Below are positions 34,065 to 43,046 of a stretch of DNA of 64,000 nt, in pieces. Where the stretch lies: contig CAZCQP010000008.1 of assembly GCA_964500895.1 (NCBI GenBank), positions 1 to 64,000 on the forward strand, read 5' to 3'. Within the stretch, counting starts at the first letter, position 1. The number at the start of each line of letters is the position of its first letter. Under the pieces are notes generated by a model that saw only the letters and a list, made by a program, of their open reading frames with translations, made no database searches and was not told where the DNA came from. This DNA comes from CAZCQP01 sp964500895. GTDB taxonomy: Bacteria; Bacillota; Clostridia; Lachnospirales; JAISER01. Position numbers and translations under genes: made by a program.

Positions 34065-35318
34065 TTACTGCAAAAAGCCTTTATAATGCCGCATCAGAAG
34101 TTGAGATTCAAGTTGTTTTACAATTTCAAGGCATACACCAGTTACAATGAGCAACGTGGTTCCCCCGAAACCAACCTTCATGCCGAATAACCATTCAAAG
34201 AGCACAGGCATCATGGCAATGATGGCATAGGCGCAAGCGCCAATCCAAGACAATCTGCTAATGGTTCTTTGAATGTAATCGCTGGTCGGTTTGCCAGGAC
34301 GTATACCAGGGATAAATCCACCGTTTTTCTTCATGTTCTCTGCCATTTCAATGGGGTTGATGGCAAAGGATGTGTAGAAAAACGTAAAGAAGAAAATGAG
34401 TACAACATACAACGCCGCCCCAAAAGGATGGGTAATGTCCAGCCACGTTGCCATTCCTGTTAAAACACCGCTTGGGAAAAACCGAGCCAGCAAGCTTGGG
34501 AATTGCAACAGAGAGATTGAAAAGATGATGGACATAACACCGGCGATGTTTACTTTGATGGGAATGTATGAACTTTGCCCGCCATACATTTGTCTGCCCA
34601 CCATTTTTTTGGAATACTGCACGGGGATACGCCGTTCACCGTCCTGAACCAGTACAACGAACGCCATAACACCTACGAACAGTGCCACCAGCGCCAACAC
34701 AACGAATGTGCCTGTAACAGAGCCAATGGCCTTAGCATACAGGGACTGTGTGGCAGCCGGTAAGTTGGAAACAATGTTGGAGAAGATGATAAAGGACGAA
34801 CCGTTACCAATGCCTCTTTCCGTTAAAATTTCGCCCAGCCACATGACAAAAATGGTACCTGTCACCATGGACAGTGTGGCCAATATATAAACAAACATGT
34901 TCTGGTGCGAAAACAAGAATCTAAGATTATACACCGTACCGGCACCCTGTAAGCAAGCCAATGCAACAGCTAACACGCGGGTGTATTGGTTGATTTTCTT
35001 CCGTCCTTCTTCCCCTTCCTTCTGGATTTGCTCCAGTTTAGGAATGGCAACCGTTAAAAGCTGCATGATGATGGAGGAAGTAATGTATGGACCAATACCT
35101 AATGCCAGTATAGTGGCAAAGCCACCGCCGGAAATGATGGAAAACAAAAGTTCCAGACTGCTTTTATCGGCATTTTTAGCCATTTGTAACTGATCTAGCA
35201 TAATGCCAGGCAAAGGGATATGGGCGCCTAAGCGGTAGATGGCTAAAATCAAGACAACATAGAGAATTTTCTTTCTTATGTCTTGTATTTTCCATGCATT
35301 CGCAAACACCTTGAACAT
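34065..35318 (-). CDS. secY: Preprotein translocase subunit SecY
   Basis: This 417-residue ten-helix membrane protein is the channel of the Sec translocon. Family segments include FANAWKIQDIRKKILYVVLI at the start, PGIMLDQL after helix 1 and PGIRPGKPTSDYI in the C-terminal half. The ATG overlaps the rplO stop by one base (TAATG), the usual spc-operon coupling. Confidence 0.96.
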   Translation of the reverse strand: MFKVFANAWKIQDIRKKILYVVLILAIYRLGAHIPLPGIMLDQLQMAKNADKSSLELLFSIISGGGFATILALGIGPYITSSIIMQLLTVAIPKLEQIQKEGEEGRKKINQYTRVLAVALACLQGAGTVYNLRFLFSHQNMFVYILATLSMVTGTIFVMWLGEILTERGIGNGSSFIIFSNIVSNLPAATQSLYAKAIGSVTGTFVVLALVALFVGVMAFVVLVQDGERRIPVQYSKKMVGRQMYGGQSSYIPIKVNIAGVMSIIFSISLLQFPSLLARFFPSGVLTGMATWLDITHPFGAALYVVLIFFFTFFYTSFAINPIEMAENMKKNGGFIPGIRPGKPTSDYIQRTISRLSWIGACAYAIIAMMPVLFEWLFGMKVGFGGTTLLIVTGVCLEIVKQLESQLLMRHYKGFLQ

Positions 35319-35758
35319 TAGATCACCTCTGCTTTTCCGCCTGCCGCCTCAATCTTTTCTGCGGCTGCTTTACTGAAGTAGTTCACCTGTACCGTCAGCT
35401 TTTTAGTCATTTCGCCAACGCCCAGTATTTTCACTCCATCTCTTGGGTTAGACACCAAGCCTTTGGACTTCAGAGCAGCAATATCAACTACAGTGCCATC
35501 ATCAAATACATCTAAGAGCTGTAAGTTAATGGCAACAATTTCTTTAGTGTTTCGGCAGGTATGGCCTCTTTTGGGCAACCGCCGGTATAAAGGCATCTGA
35601 CCGCCTTCAAAGCCGGGACGTACACCGCCGCCGGTTCTGGCTTTTTGGCCTTTGTGCCCGCGTCCGGCTGTTTTGCCGTTGCCGGAGCCGTGGCCTCTAC
35701 CTTTTCTGAATCTGTTTCTGGTTGCGCCCGGTGCTGGTTTTAACTCGCCTAACTTCAT
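35318..35758 (-). CDS. rplO: Ribosomal protein L15
   Basis: This 146-residue late-assembly 50S protein has the glycine- and arginine-rich N-terminal half (RKGRGHGSGNGKTAGRGHKG) and the LKSKGLVSNPRDGVKILG segment. It follows rpmD by 14 nt. Confidence 0.96.
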   Translation of the reverse strand: MKLGELKPAPGATRNRFRKGRGHGSGNGKTAGRGHKGQKARTGGGVRPGFEGGQMPLYRRLPKRGHTCRNTKEIVAINLQLLDVFDDGTVVDIAALKSKGLVSNPRDGVKILGVGEMTKKLTVQVNYFSKAAAEKIEAAGGKAEVI

Positions 35759-35772
35759 GGTCTACACCTCCT

Positions 35773-35955
35773 TTAAGCTTCAGTTACTTTCACTAAATGA
35801 GACACTTGCTTAATCATTCCGCGCATGGCCTCGTTATCGTTTTGTACAACGCTGGAATTGAGTTTGCCAAGACCCAGTGCTTCCACAGTGCGTTTATGCT
35901 TTGGAAGAGCGCCGATGGTGGACTTGACCAGCGTAATTTTAATTTGTTCAGCCAA
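35773..35955 (-). CDS. rpmD: Ribosomal protein L30
   Basis: This 60-residue protein has the typical IKITLVKSTIGALPKHKRTV start and a GMIKQVSHLVKV end. I chose the TTG at 35955, seven bases after AGGAGG; the upstream in-frame ATG would add a non-conserved tail that includes the ribosome site itself. Confidence 0.93.
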   Translation of the reverse strand: MAEQIKITLVKSTIGALPKHKRTVEALGLGKLNSSVVQNDNEAMRGMIKQVSHLVKVTEA

Positions 35956-36037
35956 AATGAATCCTCCTCGCAAACATGGTTATTGGAATAGCCATGTGAT
36001 ATGAAGCCCAAAATTCTGGCCTTCAATAGTGCAGAAT

Positions 36038-36541
36038 TTAGTGCATAATTTCCTCAACAGTTTTGCCACGGAGTCTTGCCACTTCTTCAGGGGTTTTTAA
36101 TGCTTTTAACCCTTCGATGGTAGCGCTAACCACGTTACGTTTGTTGTTAGAGCCTAAAGATTTGGTTCTGATGTTGCGAATGCCCACCAGTTCCAGAACA
36201 GCACGCACAGCACCGCCGGCGATAACACCGGTACCTTCGGCAGCTGGCATTAAGAGCACTTGGGATGCACCGAAACGGCCTTGAATGCCGTGGTAAATGC
36301 TGTCGTTGTCTGTACGTTGCACATATATCAAGTTTTTCTTTGCGTCTTCTTTGCCTTTGCGAATGGCTTCTGGAATTTCGGCTGCTTTACCCAAGCCAAC
36401 TCCCACATAGCCTTTGCCGTCGCCTACAACAACCAGTGCGGCAAAACGGAATGTCCGTCCGCCTTTAACCACTTTGGTTACACGGTTAATGGTAACAACG
36501 CGGTCGTTCAGCTCCAGCGCGTTTGCATCTATTTTCTTCAA
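36038..36541 (-). CDS. rpsE: Ribosomal protein S5
   Basis: This 167-residue protein shows the S5 double-stranded-RNA-binding segment (DRVVTINRVTKVVKGGRTF) and the C-terminal GIRNIRTKSLGSNNKRNVV. The start is TTG at 36541, directly behind GGAGGGAAAACC; upstream codons overlap rplR and are not conserved. It helps decoding accuracy in the 30S subunit. Confidence 0.95.
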   Translation of the reverse strand: MKKIDANALELNDRVVTINRVTKVVKGGRTFRFAALVVVGDGKGYVGVGLGKAAEIPEAIRKGKEDAKKNLIYVQRTDNDSIYHGIQGRFGASQVLLMPAAEGTGVIAGGAVRAVLELVGIRNIRTKSLGSNNKRNVVSATIEGLKALKTPEEVARLRGKTVEEIMH

Positions 36542-36557
36542 GGTTTTCCCTCCTGTC

Positions 36558-36926
36558 TTAGAATTGTAGACCGGCTTCTCTGGCGGCATCGGCCAGCACT
36601 TGCACCTTGCCGTGATACACATAGCCGCCCCGGTCGAACACAACAGCGGTAATGCCTTTGTCCATTGCCTTTTTAGCCACTGCAGCGCCTACAACTTTTG
36701 CTGCTTCTTTGTTGGATGTGCTTTTAAGCTGTGCCTTGATGTCTTTTTCCATGGTGGAAGCAGCGGCTATTGTTACTGCATTTACGTCATCAATCACTTG
36801 GGCGTATATATGGCTGTTAGACCGAAAAACCGCCAGCCGTGGCCGTTCGGGCGTACCGGAAATGTTCTTGCGCATTTTGTAATGGCGCTTTTCTCTGGCC
36901 GCCTGGCGTGATGGCTTTTTAATCAT
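36558..36926 (-). CDS. rplR: Ribosomal protein L18
   Basis: This 122-residue 5S-rRNA-binding protein has the conserved ISGTPERPRLAVFRSNSHIY and the C-terminal VFDRGGYVYHGKVQVLADAA. I chose the ATG at 36926 behind AAAGGAGTG. Confidence 0.95.
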   Translation of the reverse strand: MIKKPSRQAAREKRHYKMRKNISGTPERPRLAVFRSNSHIYAQVIDDVNAVTIAAASTMEKDIKAQLKSTSNKEAAKVVGAAVAKKAMDKGITAVVFDRGGYVYHGKVQVLADAAREAGLQF

Positions 36927-36969
36927 GCTTTTCACTCCTTTATCTGCCTAGCAGGGCGTGCGTATTGGC

Positions 36970-37512
36970 CTACTTCTTACCGGCCTTACCCACCTTGCGT
37001 CTAATTCTTTCCGTAGCATATTTAATACCCTTGCCTTTGTAAGGTTCAGGTCTGCGTTTGTCTCTAATTTCAGCGGCGAATTGACCCACTTTTTCTTTGT
37101 CAATGCCAGAGATAACAATTTTGTTGTTGCCTTCCACCGTGCTGGTAATGCCTTCAGGGTCGGTCATTTCCACTGGATGGGAGTAGCCCAGGGTTAAGGT
37201 GAGCTTATTGCCGTTTTTAGCGGCACGGTAACCAACGCCGTTAATTTCCAAAACTTTGGAATAGCCTTCGGTTACGCCAACAACCATGTTGTTAATCAGT
37301 GTTCTTGTTAAGCCGTGTAAGGCCTTATGTCTTTTTAAATCGCTGGGACGTGTCACAACGATTTGAGACTCTTCTACTGCGATGTTCATGTCAGAGACCA
37401 ATTTGCGGCTTAAAGTGCCTTTAGGGCCTTTCACGGTAATCAGGTTGCCTTCTTGAAGGTTAACCTCTACACCGGCGGGAACCGCAATAGGTGCTTTTCC
37501 AACTCGTGACAT
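36970..37512 (-). CDS. rplF: Ribosomal protein L6
   Basis: This 180-residue protein begins MSRVGKAPIAVPAGVEV and ends with the conserved GKGIKYATERIRRKVGK. The ATG at 37512 follows AGGAGGTG; an ATG three codons upstream is too close to that site. It lies near the factor-binding site of the 50S subunit. Confidence 0.96.
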   Translation of the reverse strand: MSRVGKAPIAVPAGVEVNLQEGNLITVKGPKGTLSRKLVSDMNIAVEESQIVVTRPSDLKRHKALHGLTRTLINNMVVGVTEGYSKVLEINGVGYRAAKNGNKLTLTLGYSHPVEMTDPEGITSTVEGNNKIVISGIDKEKVGQFAAEIRDKRRPEPYKGKGIKYATERIRRKVGKAGKK

Positions 37513-37554
37513 GTTCTGCACCTCCTGTATGTTAACTTTTTATTCGCTTGGCAA

Positions 37555-37956
37555 TTACCAGATAAAAGCGATAACTTCGCCGCCAACGCCGTATTGTCTG
37601 GCTTCTTTATCGGTGATGATGCCTTTGTTTGTGGAAACGATAGCCGTTCCCAGACCGCCTAATACTTTAGGCATATCTTCACAGTTGGCAAACACACGAA
37701 GCCCCGGTTTAGAAATTCTCTTAAGCCCGGCAATAACTTTTTCGTTTTTATCTTTGCCATATTTAAGCGTAATGCGCATTGTTTTCTTAACGCCGTCCTC
37801 TAAAATCTCGTAGCCAGTAACATAACCTTCACGTTTCAAAATGTCGGCAATGGCTACCTTTACTCTAGAGGAAGGTACGTCTACTGTGTTGTGCTTTGCA
37901 GTGTTCGCATTTCTAATTCTTGTCAGCATATCTGCAATCGGATCGCTCATTGACAT
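37555..37956 (-). CDS. rpsH: Ribosomal protein S8
   Basis: This 133-residue 16S-binding protein begins MSMSDPIADMLTRIRNA and ends ARQYGVGGEVIAFIW. AAGGAGG lies eight bases before the ATG. In other bacteria S8 represses the spc operon; no matching rplE leader mimic was identified here. Confidence 0.96.
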   Translation of the reverse strand: MSMSDPIADMLTRIRNANTAKHNTVDVPSSRVKVAIADILKREGYVTGYEILEDGVKKTMRITLKYGKDKNEKVIAGLKRISKPGLRVFANCEDMPKVLGGLGTAIVSTNKGIITDKEARQYGVGGEVIAFIW

Positions 37957-37976
37957 GTAAAAAACCTCCTTTCCGC

Positions 37977-38162
37977 TTACCAGCTGGCTTTTCTAACCCC
38001 TGGTATCTGGCCCTTATGGGCTAATTCACGAAAACATATACGGCAAATGCCAAACTTTCTAAGAGTTGCATGAGGTCTGCCGCAAATGCCGCAGCGGGTG
38101 TATGCTCTTGTAGAAAACTTAGGTGTCCGCTGTTGCTTAATCAACATTGATTTTTTAGCCAT
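37977..38162 (-). CDS. rpsN: Ribosomal protein S14, zinc-binding type
   Basis: This 61-residue short-form S14 carries two CxxC pairs (CGIC and CRIC), the zinc form. It lies between rplE and rpsH as usual. Confidence 0.96.
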   Translation of the reverse strand: MAKKSMLIKQQRTPKFSTRAYTRCGICGRPHATLRKFGICRICFRELAHKGQIPGVRKASW

Positions 38163-38174
38163 GGTCTAACCTCC

Positions 38175-38714
38175 CTACTTTCTGAATGGCATACCGAACA
38201 GGGTCAAAAGTGCTCTGGCTTCCTCATCGGTTTTGGCTGTGGTCACGATAACGATGTCCATGCCTCTAATTTTATCAATTTTGTCGTAGTCAATTTCCGG
38301 GAACATTAATTGTTCTTTAACGCCCAGAGTATAGTTGCCGCGGCCATCGAAAGCTTCGGCGCTAATACCTCTGAAGTCACGTACACGAGGAAGGGCTACG
38401 TTAATCAGCCTGTCTAAGAAGCTGTACATTTTTTCGCCCCGCATGGTTACCTTGCAGCCGATTGGCATACCAGCACGCAGTTTGAAGGCAGCAACGCTCT
38501 TCTTCGCTTTTGTTACCACAGGTTTTTGGCCAGTGATGATGGCAATGTCGCCGCAAGCGTTTTCCATGGCTTTTGGGTTTTCCTTTGCCTCGCCCAGACC
38601 AACGTTAATGACGATTTTTTCCACTTTAGGAATCGCCATTTTATTTGTATATGAAAATTGTTTTGCCATAGATGGGGCAACTTCATTTTCATAAAATTCT
38701 CTCATTCTGTTCAC
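38175..38714 (-). CDS. rplE: Ribosomal protein L5
   Basis: This 179-residue 5S-rRNA-binding protein has the conserved KVEKIVINVGLGEA, GMPIGCKVTMRG and IVTTAKTDEEARALL. The start is GTG at 38714, eight bases after GGAGGTG. It lies between rplX and rpsN. Confidence 0.95.
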   Translation of the reverse strand: MNRMREFYENEVAPSMAKQFSYTNKMAIPKVEKIVINVGLGEAKENPKAMENACGDIAIITGQKPVVTKAKKSVAAFKLRAGMPIGCKVTMRGEKMYSFLDRLINVALPRVRDFRGISAEAFDGRGNYTLGVKEQLMFPEIDYDKIDKIRGMDIVIVTTAKTDEEARALLTLFGMPFRK

Positions 38715-38739
38715 AGTGTTTCACCTCCAAAGCCTTCGC

Positions 38740-39084
38740 TTAGTCAATCACTTCACCGGTAGATTTGGCGATTCTTTGCTTTTCCGTTACTTTTTTACCA
38801 TCTTTTTCAGTCACAGTTAATTTAAAGCCAATGCGGGTGGGTTTACCCTTGTGCAGATACATCACGTTGGAAGCGTCCACAGGCGCTTCTTTCTTCACGA
38901 TGCCGCCTTGAGCGTTTGCTCTGCTTGCATTAGGCTTTTGGTGCTTGGAAATCATATTGGCGCCTTCCACGATGACCCGGTGGCTTTTCTTGTCCACCAA
39001 AAGCACGGTGCCTTCTTTGCCTTTATCTTTGCCGGCAATAATTCTTACTTTGTCGCCTCTTTTGATTTTCAGTTTACTTCCCAT
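38740..39084 (-). CDS. rplX: Ribosomal protein L24
   Basis: This 114-residue assembly initiator of the 50S subunit has a KOW motif (KRGDKVRIIAGKDKGKEGTV). The ATG at 39084 follows AGGAGGTG. Confidence 0.95.
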   Translation of the reverse strand: MGSKLKIKRGDKVRIIAGKDKGKEGTVLLVDKKSHRVIVEGANMISKHQKPNASRANAQGGIVKKEAPVDASNVMYLHKGKPTRIGFKLTVTEKDGKKVTEKQRIAKSTGEVID

Positions 39085-39096
39085 GGGGTACACCTC

Positions 39097-39465
39097 CTAC
39101 AGCACTTCGGGCGCCAGTGATAATATTTTAATGAATTGCTTTTCTCTTAGTTCTCTTGCAACAGGCCCAAAAATACGGGTTCCTCTTGGTGTTTTGTCAT
39201 CTTTAATAATGACGGCTGCATTTTCATCAAAGCGGATGCAAGAACCATCCGGGCGTTTCACCGTTTTAACGGTGCGCACAACCACGGCCTTCACCACATC
39301 GCCTTTCTTGACAACGCCGCCGGGTGTTGCATTTTTAACCGTAGCAACGATCACATCGCCAACGCTGGCATAGCGCCGTGTAGAACCGCCCATTACACGG
39401 ATGCACAAAATTTCTTTTGCCCCGGAATTGTCGGCCACTACCAGCCTGCTTTCTTGTTGAATCAT
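39097..39465 (-). CDS. rplN: Ribosomal protein L14
   Basis: This 122-residue protein begins MIQQESRLVVADNSGAKEIL and ends KILSLAPEVL, the full L14 length. It forms part of the interface with the 30S subunit. Confidence 0.97.
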   Translation of the reverse strand: MIQQESRLVVADNSGAKEILCIRVMGGSTRRYASVGDVIVATVKNATPGGVVKKGDVVKAVVVRTVKTVKRPDGSCIRFDENAAVIIKDDKTPRGTRIFGPVARELREKQFIKILSLAPEVL

Positions 39466-39491
39466 GCTGCTGCCTCCTTTCCTTCAATGGG

Positions 39492-39746
39492 TTATTTCGC
39501 TTTTTCTAGAATAGATACCAGTCTCCACCGTTTGTCTTTAGACAGGGGTCTGGTTTCCATCACACGTACACGATCGCCCACTGCGCATTCATTCTTTTCG
39601 TCATGGGCTTTCAGCTTGTATGTTCTTTTCATAATTTTTCCATAGAGCGGGTGCTTTACGTGGTTTTCAACAGCCACAACAATGGTTTTATCCATCTTGT
39701 CGCTAACAACCTTGCCAATTCTCACTTTGCGAAGGTTTCTTTCCAC
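39492..39746 (-). CDS. rpsQ: Ribosomal protein S17
   Basis: This 84-residue OB-fold 16S-binding protein has RKVRIGKVVSDKMDKTIVVA and RVMETRPLSKDKRW. The start is GTG at 39746, seven bases after AAAGGAGG; the upstream ATG would include the ribosome site. Confidence 0.95.
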   Translation of the reverse strand: MERNLRKVRIGKVVSDKMDKTIVVAVENHVKHPLYGKIMKRTYKLKAHDEKNECAVGDRVRVMETRPLSKDKRWRLVSILEKAK

Positions 39747-39785
39747 AAGGATGCCTCCTTTCATATTTTAGCAAATACCTGTGTC

Positions 39786-40010
39786 TTATTTCAAAATGCC
39801 CTTTTCTTTTTGAGTGATAATGGTTTTGATGCGGGCAATGTTCTTGCGCACCTCTGTAATTCTGGCTGTGTTGTCCAGCTGGTTGGTGGCATTTTGAAAC
39901 CGTAAAGTGAAGAGCTCTTTTTTGGCGCTGACCAAATCCATGTTCAGCTCATCCACGTTCTTTGAAACTACTTCTTGTACAAACTTTTTAGTTTTCACTG
40001 CCTTCACCAT
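39786..40010 (-). CDS. rpmC: Ribosomal protein L29
   Basis: This protein (74 residues, or 70 from an in-frame GTG at 39998) has the L29 two-helix pattern, with the conserved LFTLRFQNATNQLDNTARI. The start is uncertain: the ATG at 40010 overlaps rplP by 23 bases, and the GTG at 39998 has GGTGAAGG beside it. Either implies coupling to rplP. It sits near the peptide exit. Confidence 0.9.
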   Translation of the reverse strand: MVKAVKTKKFVQEVVSKNVDELNMDLVSAKKELFTLRFQNATNQLDNTARITEVRKNIARIKTIITQKEKGILK

Positions 40011-40440
40011 CCATTTCCTGTTGCTTTAACTGCTCTGCTTTGGACAAGATTTTGCATTTAATGGGCAGCTTGTTGATGGCCAGACGTAAAGCTTCTCTTG
40101 CGATATCCTCGTTTACGCCCCCCAACTCAAAGAGCACACGGCCGGGTTTTACCACAGCCACCCAGTATTCTGGAGACCCTTTACCGCTACCCATACGGGT
40201 TTCAGCTGGTTTTTCCGTAATTGGTTTATCCGGGAAAATCTTGATCCATACTTTACCGCCACGTTTCACATGACGTGTCATTGCGATACGGGCTGCCTCT
40301 ATTTGATTAGACGTAATCCAGCTTGGCTCCATAGCCACGATGCCAAAATCGCCGTAAGTGATGGTGTTGCCACGCATGGCACGGCCTTTCATACGCCCAC
40401 GGAACTGCTTGCGTCTTTTTACTCTTTTAGGCATTAACAT
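39988..40440 (-). CDS. rplP: Ribosomal protein L16
   Basis: This 150-residue protein begins MLMPKRVKRRKQFRGRMKG and contains KRGGKVWIKIFPDKP and MGSGKGSPEYWVAVVKPG. The start overlaps rpsC by 14 bases. The C-terminal 15 residues are acidic and longer than usual. Confidence 0.96.
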   Translation of the reverse strand: MLMPKRVKRRKQFRGRMKGRAMRGNTITYGDFGIVAMEPSWITSNQIEAARIAMTRHVKRGGKVWIKIFPDKPITEKPAETRMGSGKGSPEYWVAVVKPGRVLFELGGVNEDIAREALRLAINKLPIKCKILSKAEQLKQQEMDGEGSEN

Positions 40441-41095
40441 GTTTATGACTCCCTTCCCTTTTGGCCTTTGCAGGAAGCACTTCGCCTTTATATATCCAAA
40501 CCTTTACGCCAATTTTGCCGTAGGTTGTGGTGGCTTCAGCAAAGCCGTAGTCGATGTTGGCCCGAAGGGTTTGCAGGGGAATGGTGCCCTCGTGGTAGTG
40601 CTCTGTGCGGGCCATTTCTGCGCCGCCCAAACGGCCGGACACACCGGTCTTAATGCCCTTGGCGCCCATTTTCATGGTTCTGCCCATGGCTTGTTTCATA
40701 GCACGACGGAAGGTCACGCGGTTTTCCAGTTGTTTTGCAATATCTTCGGCCACAAGCTGAGCGTCCAGCTCTGGTCTTCTAATTTCTTCAATATTGATGC
40801 TCACCTTAGCGGCGGTCATTTTTTGTACATCGGCAGAGAGCTGGGCAATAGCCTGGCCGCTCTTTCCAATGATGATACCCGGTTTTGCGGTGTGAATGGT
40901 TATTTTAATCCGCTCTGCCGTGCGGGAAATTCCTATGCGGGAAATGCCAGATAAATACAGCTTTTCCTTTAAATATTTTCTGATCTTGTCATCTTCAACC
41001 AGGTAGCTGGCAAAGTCTTTTTCAGCGTACCAAACAGAATCCCATGGTTTAACGATGCCTAATCTAAGTCCGTGGGGATTAACTTTTTGACCCAT
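40427..41095 (-). CDS. rpsC: Ribosomal protein S3
   Basis: This 222-residue 30S head protein has a KH domain with KPGIIIGKSGQAI and the conserved start GQKVNPHGLRLGIVKPWDS. It forms part of the mRNA entry channel. Confidence 0.97.
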   Translation of the reverse strand: MGQKVNPHGLRLGIVKPWDSVWYAEKDFASYLVEDDKIRKYLKEKLYLSGISRIGISRTAERIKITIHTAKPGIIIGKSGQAIAQLSADVQKMTAAKVSINIEEIRRPELDAQLVAEDIAKQLENRVTFRRAMKQAMGRTMKMGAKGIKTGVSGRLGGAEMARTEHYHEGTIPLQTLRANIDYGFAEATTTYGKIGVKVWIYKGEVLPAKAKREGSHKHVNA

Positions 41096-41106
41096 TCTTA
41101 ACCTCC

Positions 41107-41493
41107 TTATCTTTCATTGAGAACGATTGAAATATGGCTTGTCTTCTTAAGAATGCGATATGCCCGGCCTTGGGCTCTGGGACGTATGCGCTTCATGGTT
41201 GGGCCTTGGTTAGCGAAAACCTCTTGCACATACAGTTTGTTCACATCCATCCCCAGGTTGTTTTCAGCGTTTGCAATGGCGGATTTTAATACCTTTTCAA
41301 TAAGGTCCGCTGCATATCTGGGGGAATAGGCCAAAATGCTCATTGCCATGCCCACGTCTTTGCCTTTAATTTGTTCAAGCACAATTCTGGCTTTGGTATC
41401 GGATACTCTTGCAAATTTTAAATGAGCCTTTGGGCGCATGTCTTTTTGCTCGTTACGTTCCTTTTTAATCTGGCTTCTGTGTCCTTTAGCCAT
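41107..41493 (-). CDS. rplV: Ribosomal protein L22
   Basis: This 128-residue protein has the L22 core (AHLKFARVSDTKARIVLEQI) and the loop-end segment IRPRAQGRAYRILKKTSHI that lines the exit tunnel. The N-terminus is about 18 basic residues longer than in E. coli. Confidence 0.96.
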   Translation of the reverse strand: MAKGHRSQIKKERNEQKDMRPKAHLKFARVSDTKARIVLEQIKGKDVGMAMSILAYSPRYAADLIEKVLKSAIANAENNLGMDVNKLYVQEVFANQGPTMKRIRPRAQGRAYRILKKTSHISIVLNER

Positions 41494-41534
41494 AGGATTA
41501 AATGCCTCCTTTCACGAAACATGTTTCGTTTGTC

Positions 41535-41819
41535 TTATCTCACTCTGGATTTCTTTTCCGCATCTTTGCCGTGGCCTCTGTAGTGGCGTGTGGCAGCAAA
41601 TTCTCCCAGCTTATGTCCAACCATGTCTTCTGTGACATACACAGGCACATGTTTGCGACCGTCGTGAACGGCAATGGTGTGGCCGATCATGGTTGGGAAA
41701 ATGGTGGAGCGGCGAGACCATGTCTTAATGACGGTTTTGGTGTTGGTCTCGTTCATGGCATTTATTTTTTTCAAGAGATGGTCGTCTGCAAAGGGTCCCT
41801 TTTTAAGCGATCTGCTCAT
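41535..41819 (-). CDS. rpsS: Ribosomal protein S19
   Basis: This 94-residue 30S head protein begins MSRSLKKGPFADDHLLKKI and carries TIFPTMIGHTIAVHDGRKHV and GHKLGEFAATRHY. Confidence 0.97.
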   Translation of the reverse strand: MSRSLKKGPFADDHLLKKINAMNETNTKTVIKTWSRRSTIFPTMIGHTIAVHDGRKHVPVYVTEDMVGHKLGEFAATRHYRGHGKDAEKKSRVR

Positions 41820-41866
41820 GAGCGTTCCTCCTTGTTAAAATTTTAAACCAGTTACTTGTATACGAT

Positions 41867-42697
41867 TTACTTCGTTCTACGGCGAACGATAAGTTTATCG
41901 GAAGCTTTGTGTTTTTTACGGGTTTTGTAGCCCAGTGCCGGTTTGCCCCAAGGGGTGCAAGGTGCTGGACGACCAATACCTGTACGGCCTTCACCACCAC
42001 CGTGGGGATGGTCGTTGGGGTTCATTACGGAACCTCTAACGGTAGGACGCTTGCCCATGTGCCGTGTTTTACCGGCTTTACCAACGTTAATCAGCTCGTG
42101 GTCGATGTTGCCCACTTGGCCGATGGTTGCACGGCAGTTGATGGGAACCATACGCATTTCACCGGAAGGTAAACGCACGGTGGCATATTTGCCTTCTTTA
42201 GCCATCAGCTGAGCGCTGTTGCCTGCGGAACGAACCATTTGGCCGCCTGCGCCGGGCTTCATTTCAATGTTATGAATTTCGGAACCGATGGGCATATCTT
42301 TCATTTCTAAAGAGTTACCCACCCGAACTTCTGCTGTAGGGCCGCTCATCAGGGTGTCCCCTACTTTCAGGCCGTTAGGAGCCAGAATGTACGCTTTTTC
42401 ACCATCTGCATAATGCAGCAGGGCGATGTTGGCTGTACGGTTCGGATCGTACTCAATGGCAGCTACTTTAGCCGGAACGCCATCTTTTTTACGCTTGAAA
42501 TCAATGATTCTGTATTTTTTCTTGGCACCGCCGCCGTTGTGGCGAACGGTAATCTTGCCTTGGTTGTTTCTGCCCGAATTTGATTTTATATGCACGACCA
42601 GCGACTTTTCCGGCTGTGTCTTGGTGATTTCAGCAAAGTCGGAAACGGTCATATGCCGTCTGGACGGGGTATAAGCCTTAAATCTTTTGATACCCAC
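41867..42697 (-). CDS. rplB: Ribosomal protein L2
   Basis: This 276-residue protein near the peptidyl-transferase centre has GRNNQGKITVRHNGGGAKKK and the C-terminal VRGSVMNPNDHPHGGGEGR with the conserved histidine. I chose the GTG at 42697 (MGIKRFKAYTPSRR), eight bases after GAGGAG; an in-frame GTG at 42706 overlaps that site. Confidence 0.96.
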   Translation of the reverse strand: MGIKRFKAYTPSRRHMTVSDFAEITKTQPEKSLVVHIKSNSGRNNQGKITVRHNGGGAKKKYRIIDFKRKKDGVPAKVAAIEYDPNRTANIALLHYADGEKAYILAPNGLKVGDTLMSGPTAEVRVGNSLEMKDMPIGSEIHNIEMKPGAGGQMVRSAGNSAQLMAKEGKYATVRLPSGEMRMVPINCRATIGQVGNIDHELINVGKAGKTRHMGKRPTVRGSVMNPNDHPHGGGEGRTGIGRPAPCTPWGKPALGYKTRKKHKASDKLIVRRRTK

Positions 42698-42746
42698 AAG
42701 TGCCACTCCTCTCTGACTACTCTTTTGCTACCTTTTTTGCTGCTGA

Positions 42747-43046
42747 TTACATGCCTTGGAAGATTTCAATTTCTTTGCTGGCTTCAGTAAGCTTCACAAT
42801 GGCTTTCTTCCGGCTTGCTGTCATACCAGCTGCTCTGCCTCTTCTTTTCATCTTGCCAACGCAGTTCATGGTGTTCACTTTAGCCACTTTCACGCCGTCG
42901 AACATTTTTTCAACTGCTTCTTTCACTTGAACCTTTGTAGCATCCGGATGTACGTAAAAGGCGTATTTTTTGTCGGCCATTTCGTTCATGGTTTTTTCAG
43001 TAACCACCGGCTTTAAAATAACATCGTAATATTTCAAATCTGCCAT
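42747..43046 (-). CDS. rplW: Ribosomal protein L23
   Basis: This 99-residue protein at the tunnel exit has DVILKPVVTEKTMN and KMKRRGRAAGMTASRKKAI. The ATG overlaps the rplD stop by one base (TAATG). Confidence 0.96.
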   Translation of the reverse strand: MADLKYYDVILKPVVTEKTMNEMADKKYAFYVHPDATKVQVKEAVEKMFDGVKVAKVNTMNCVGKMKRRGRAAGMTASRKKAIVKLTEASKEIEIFQGM

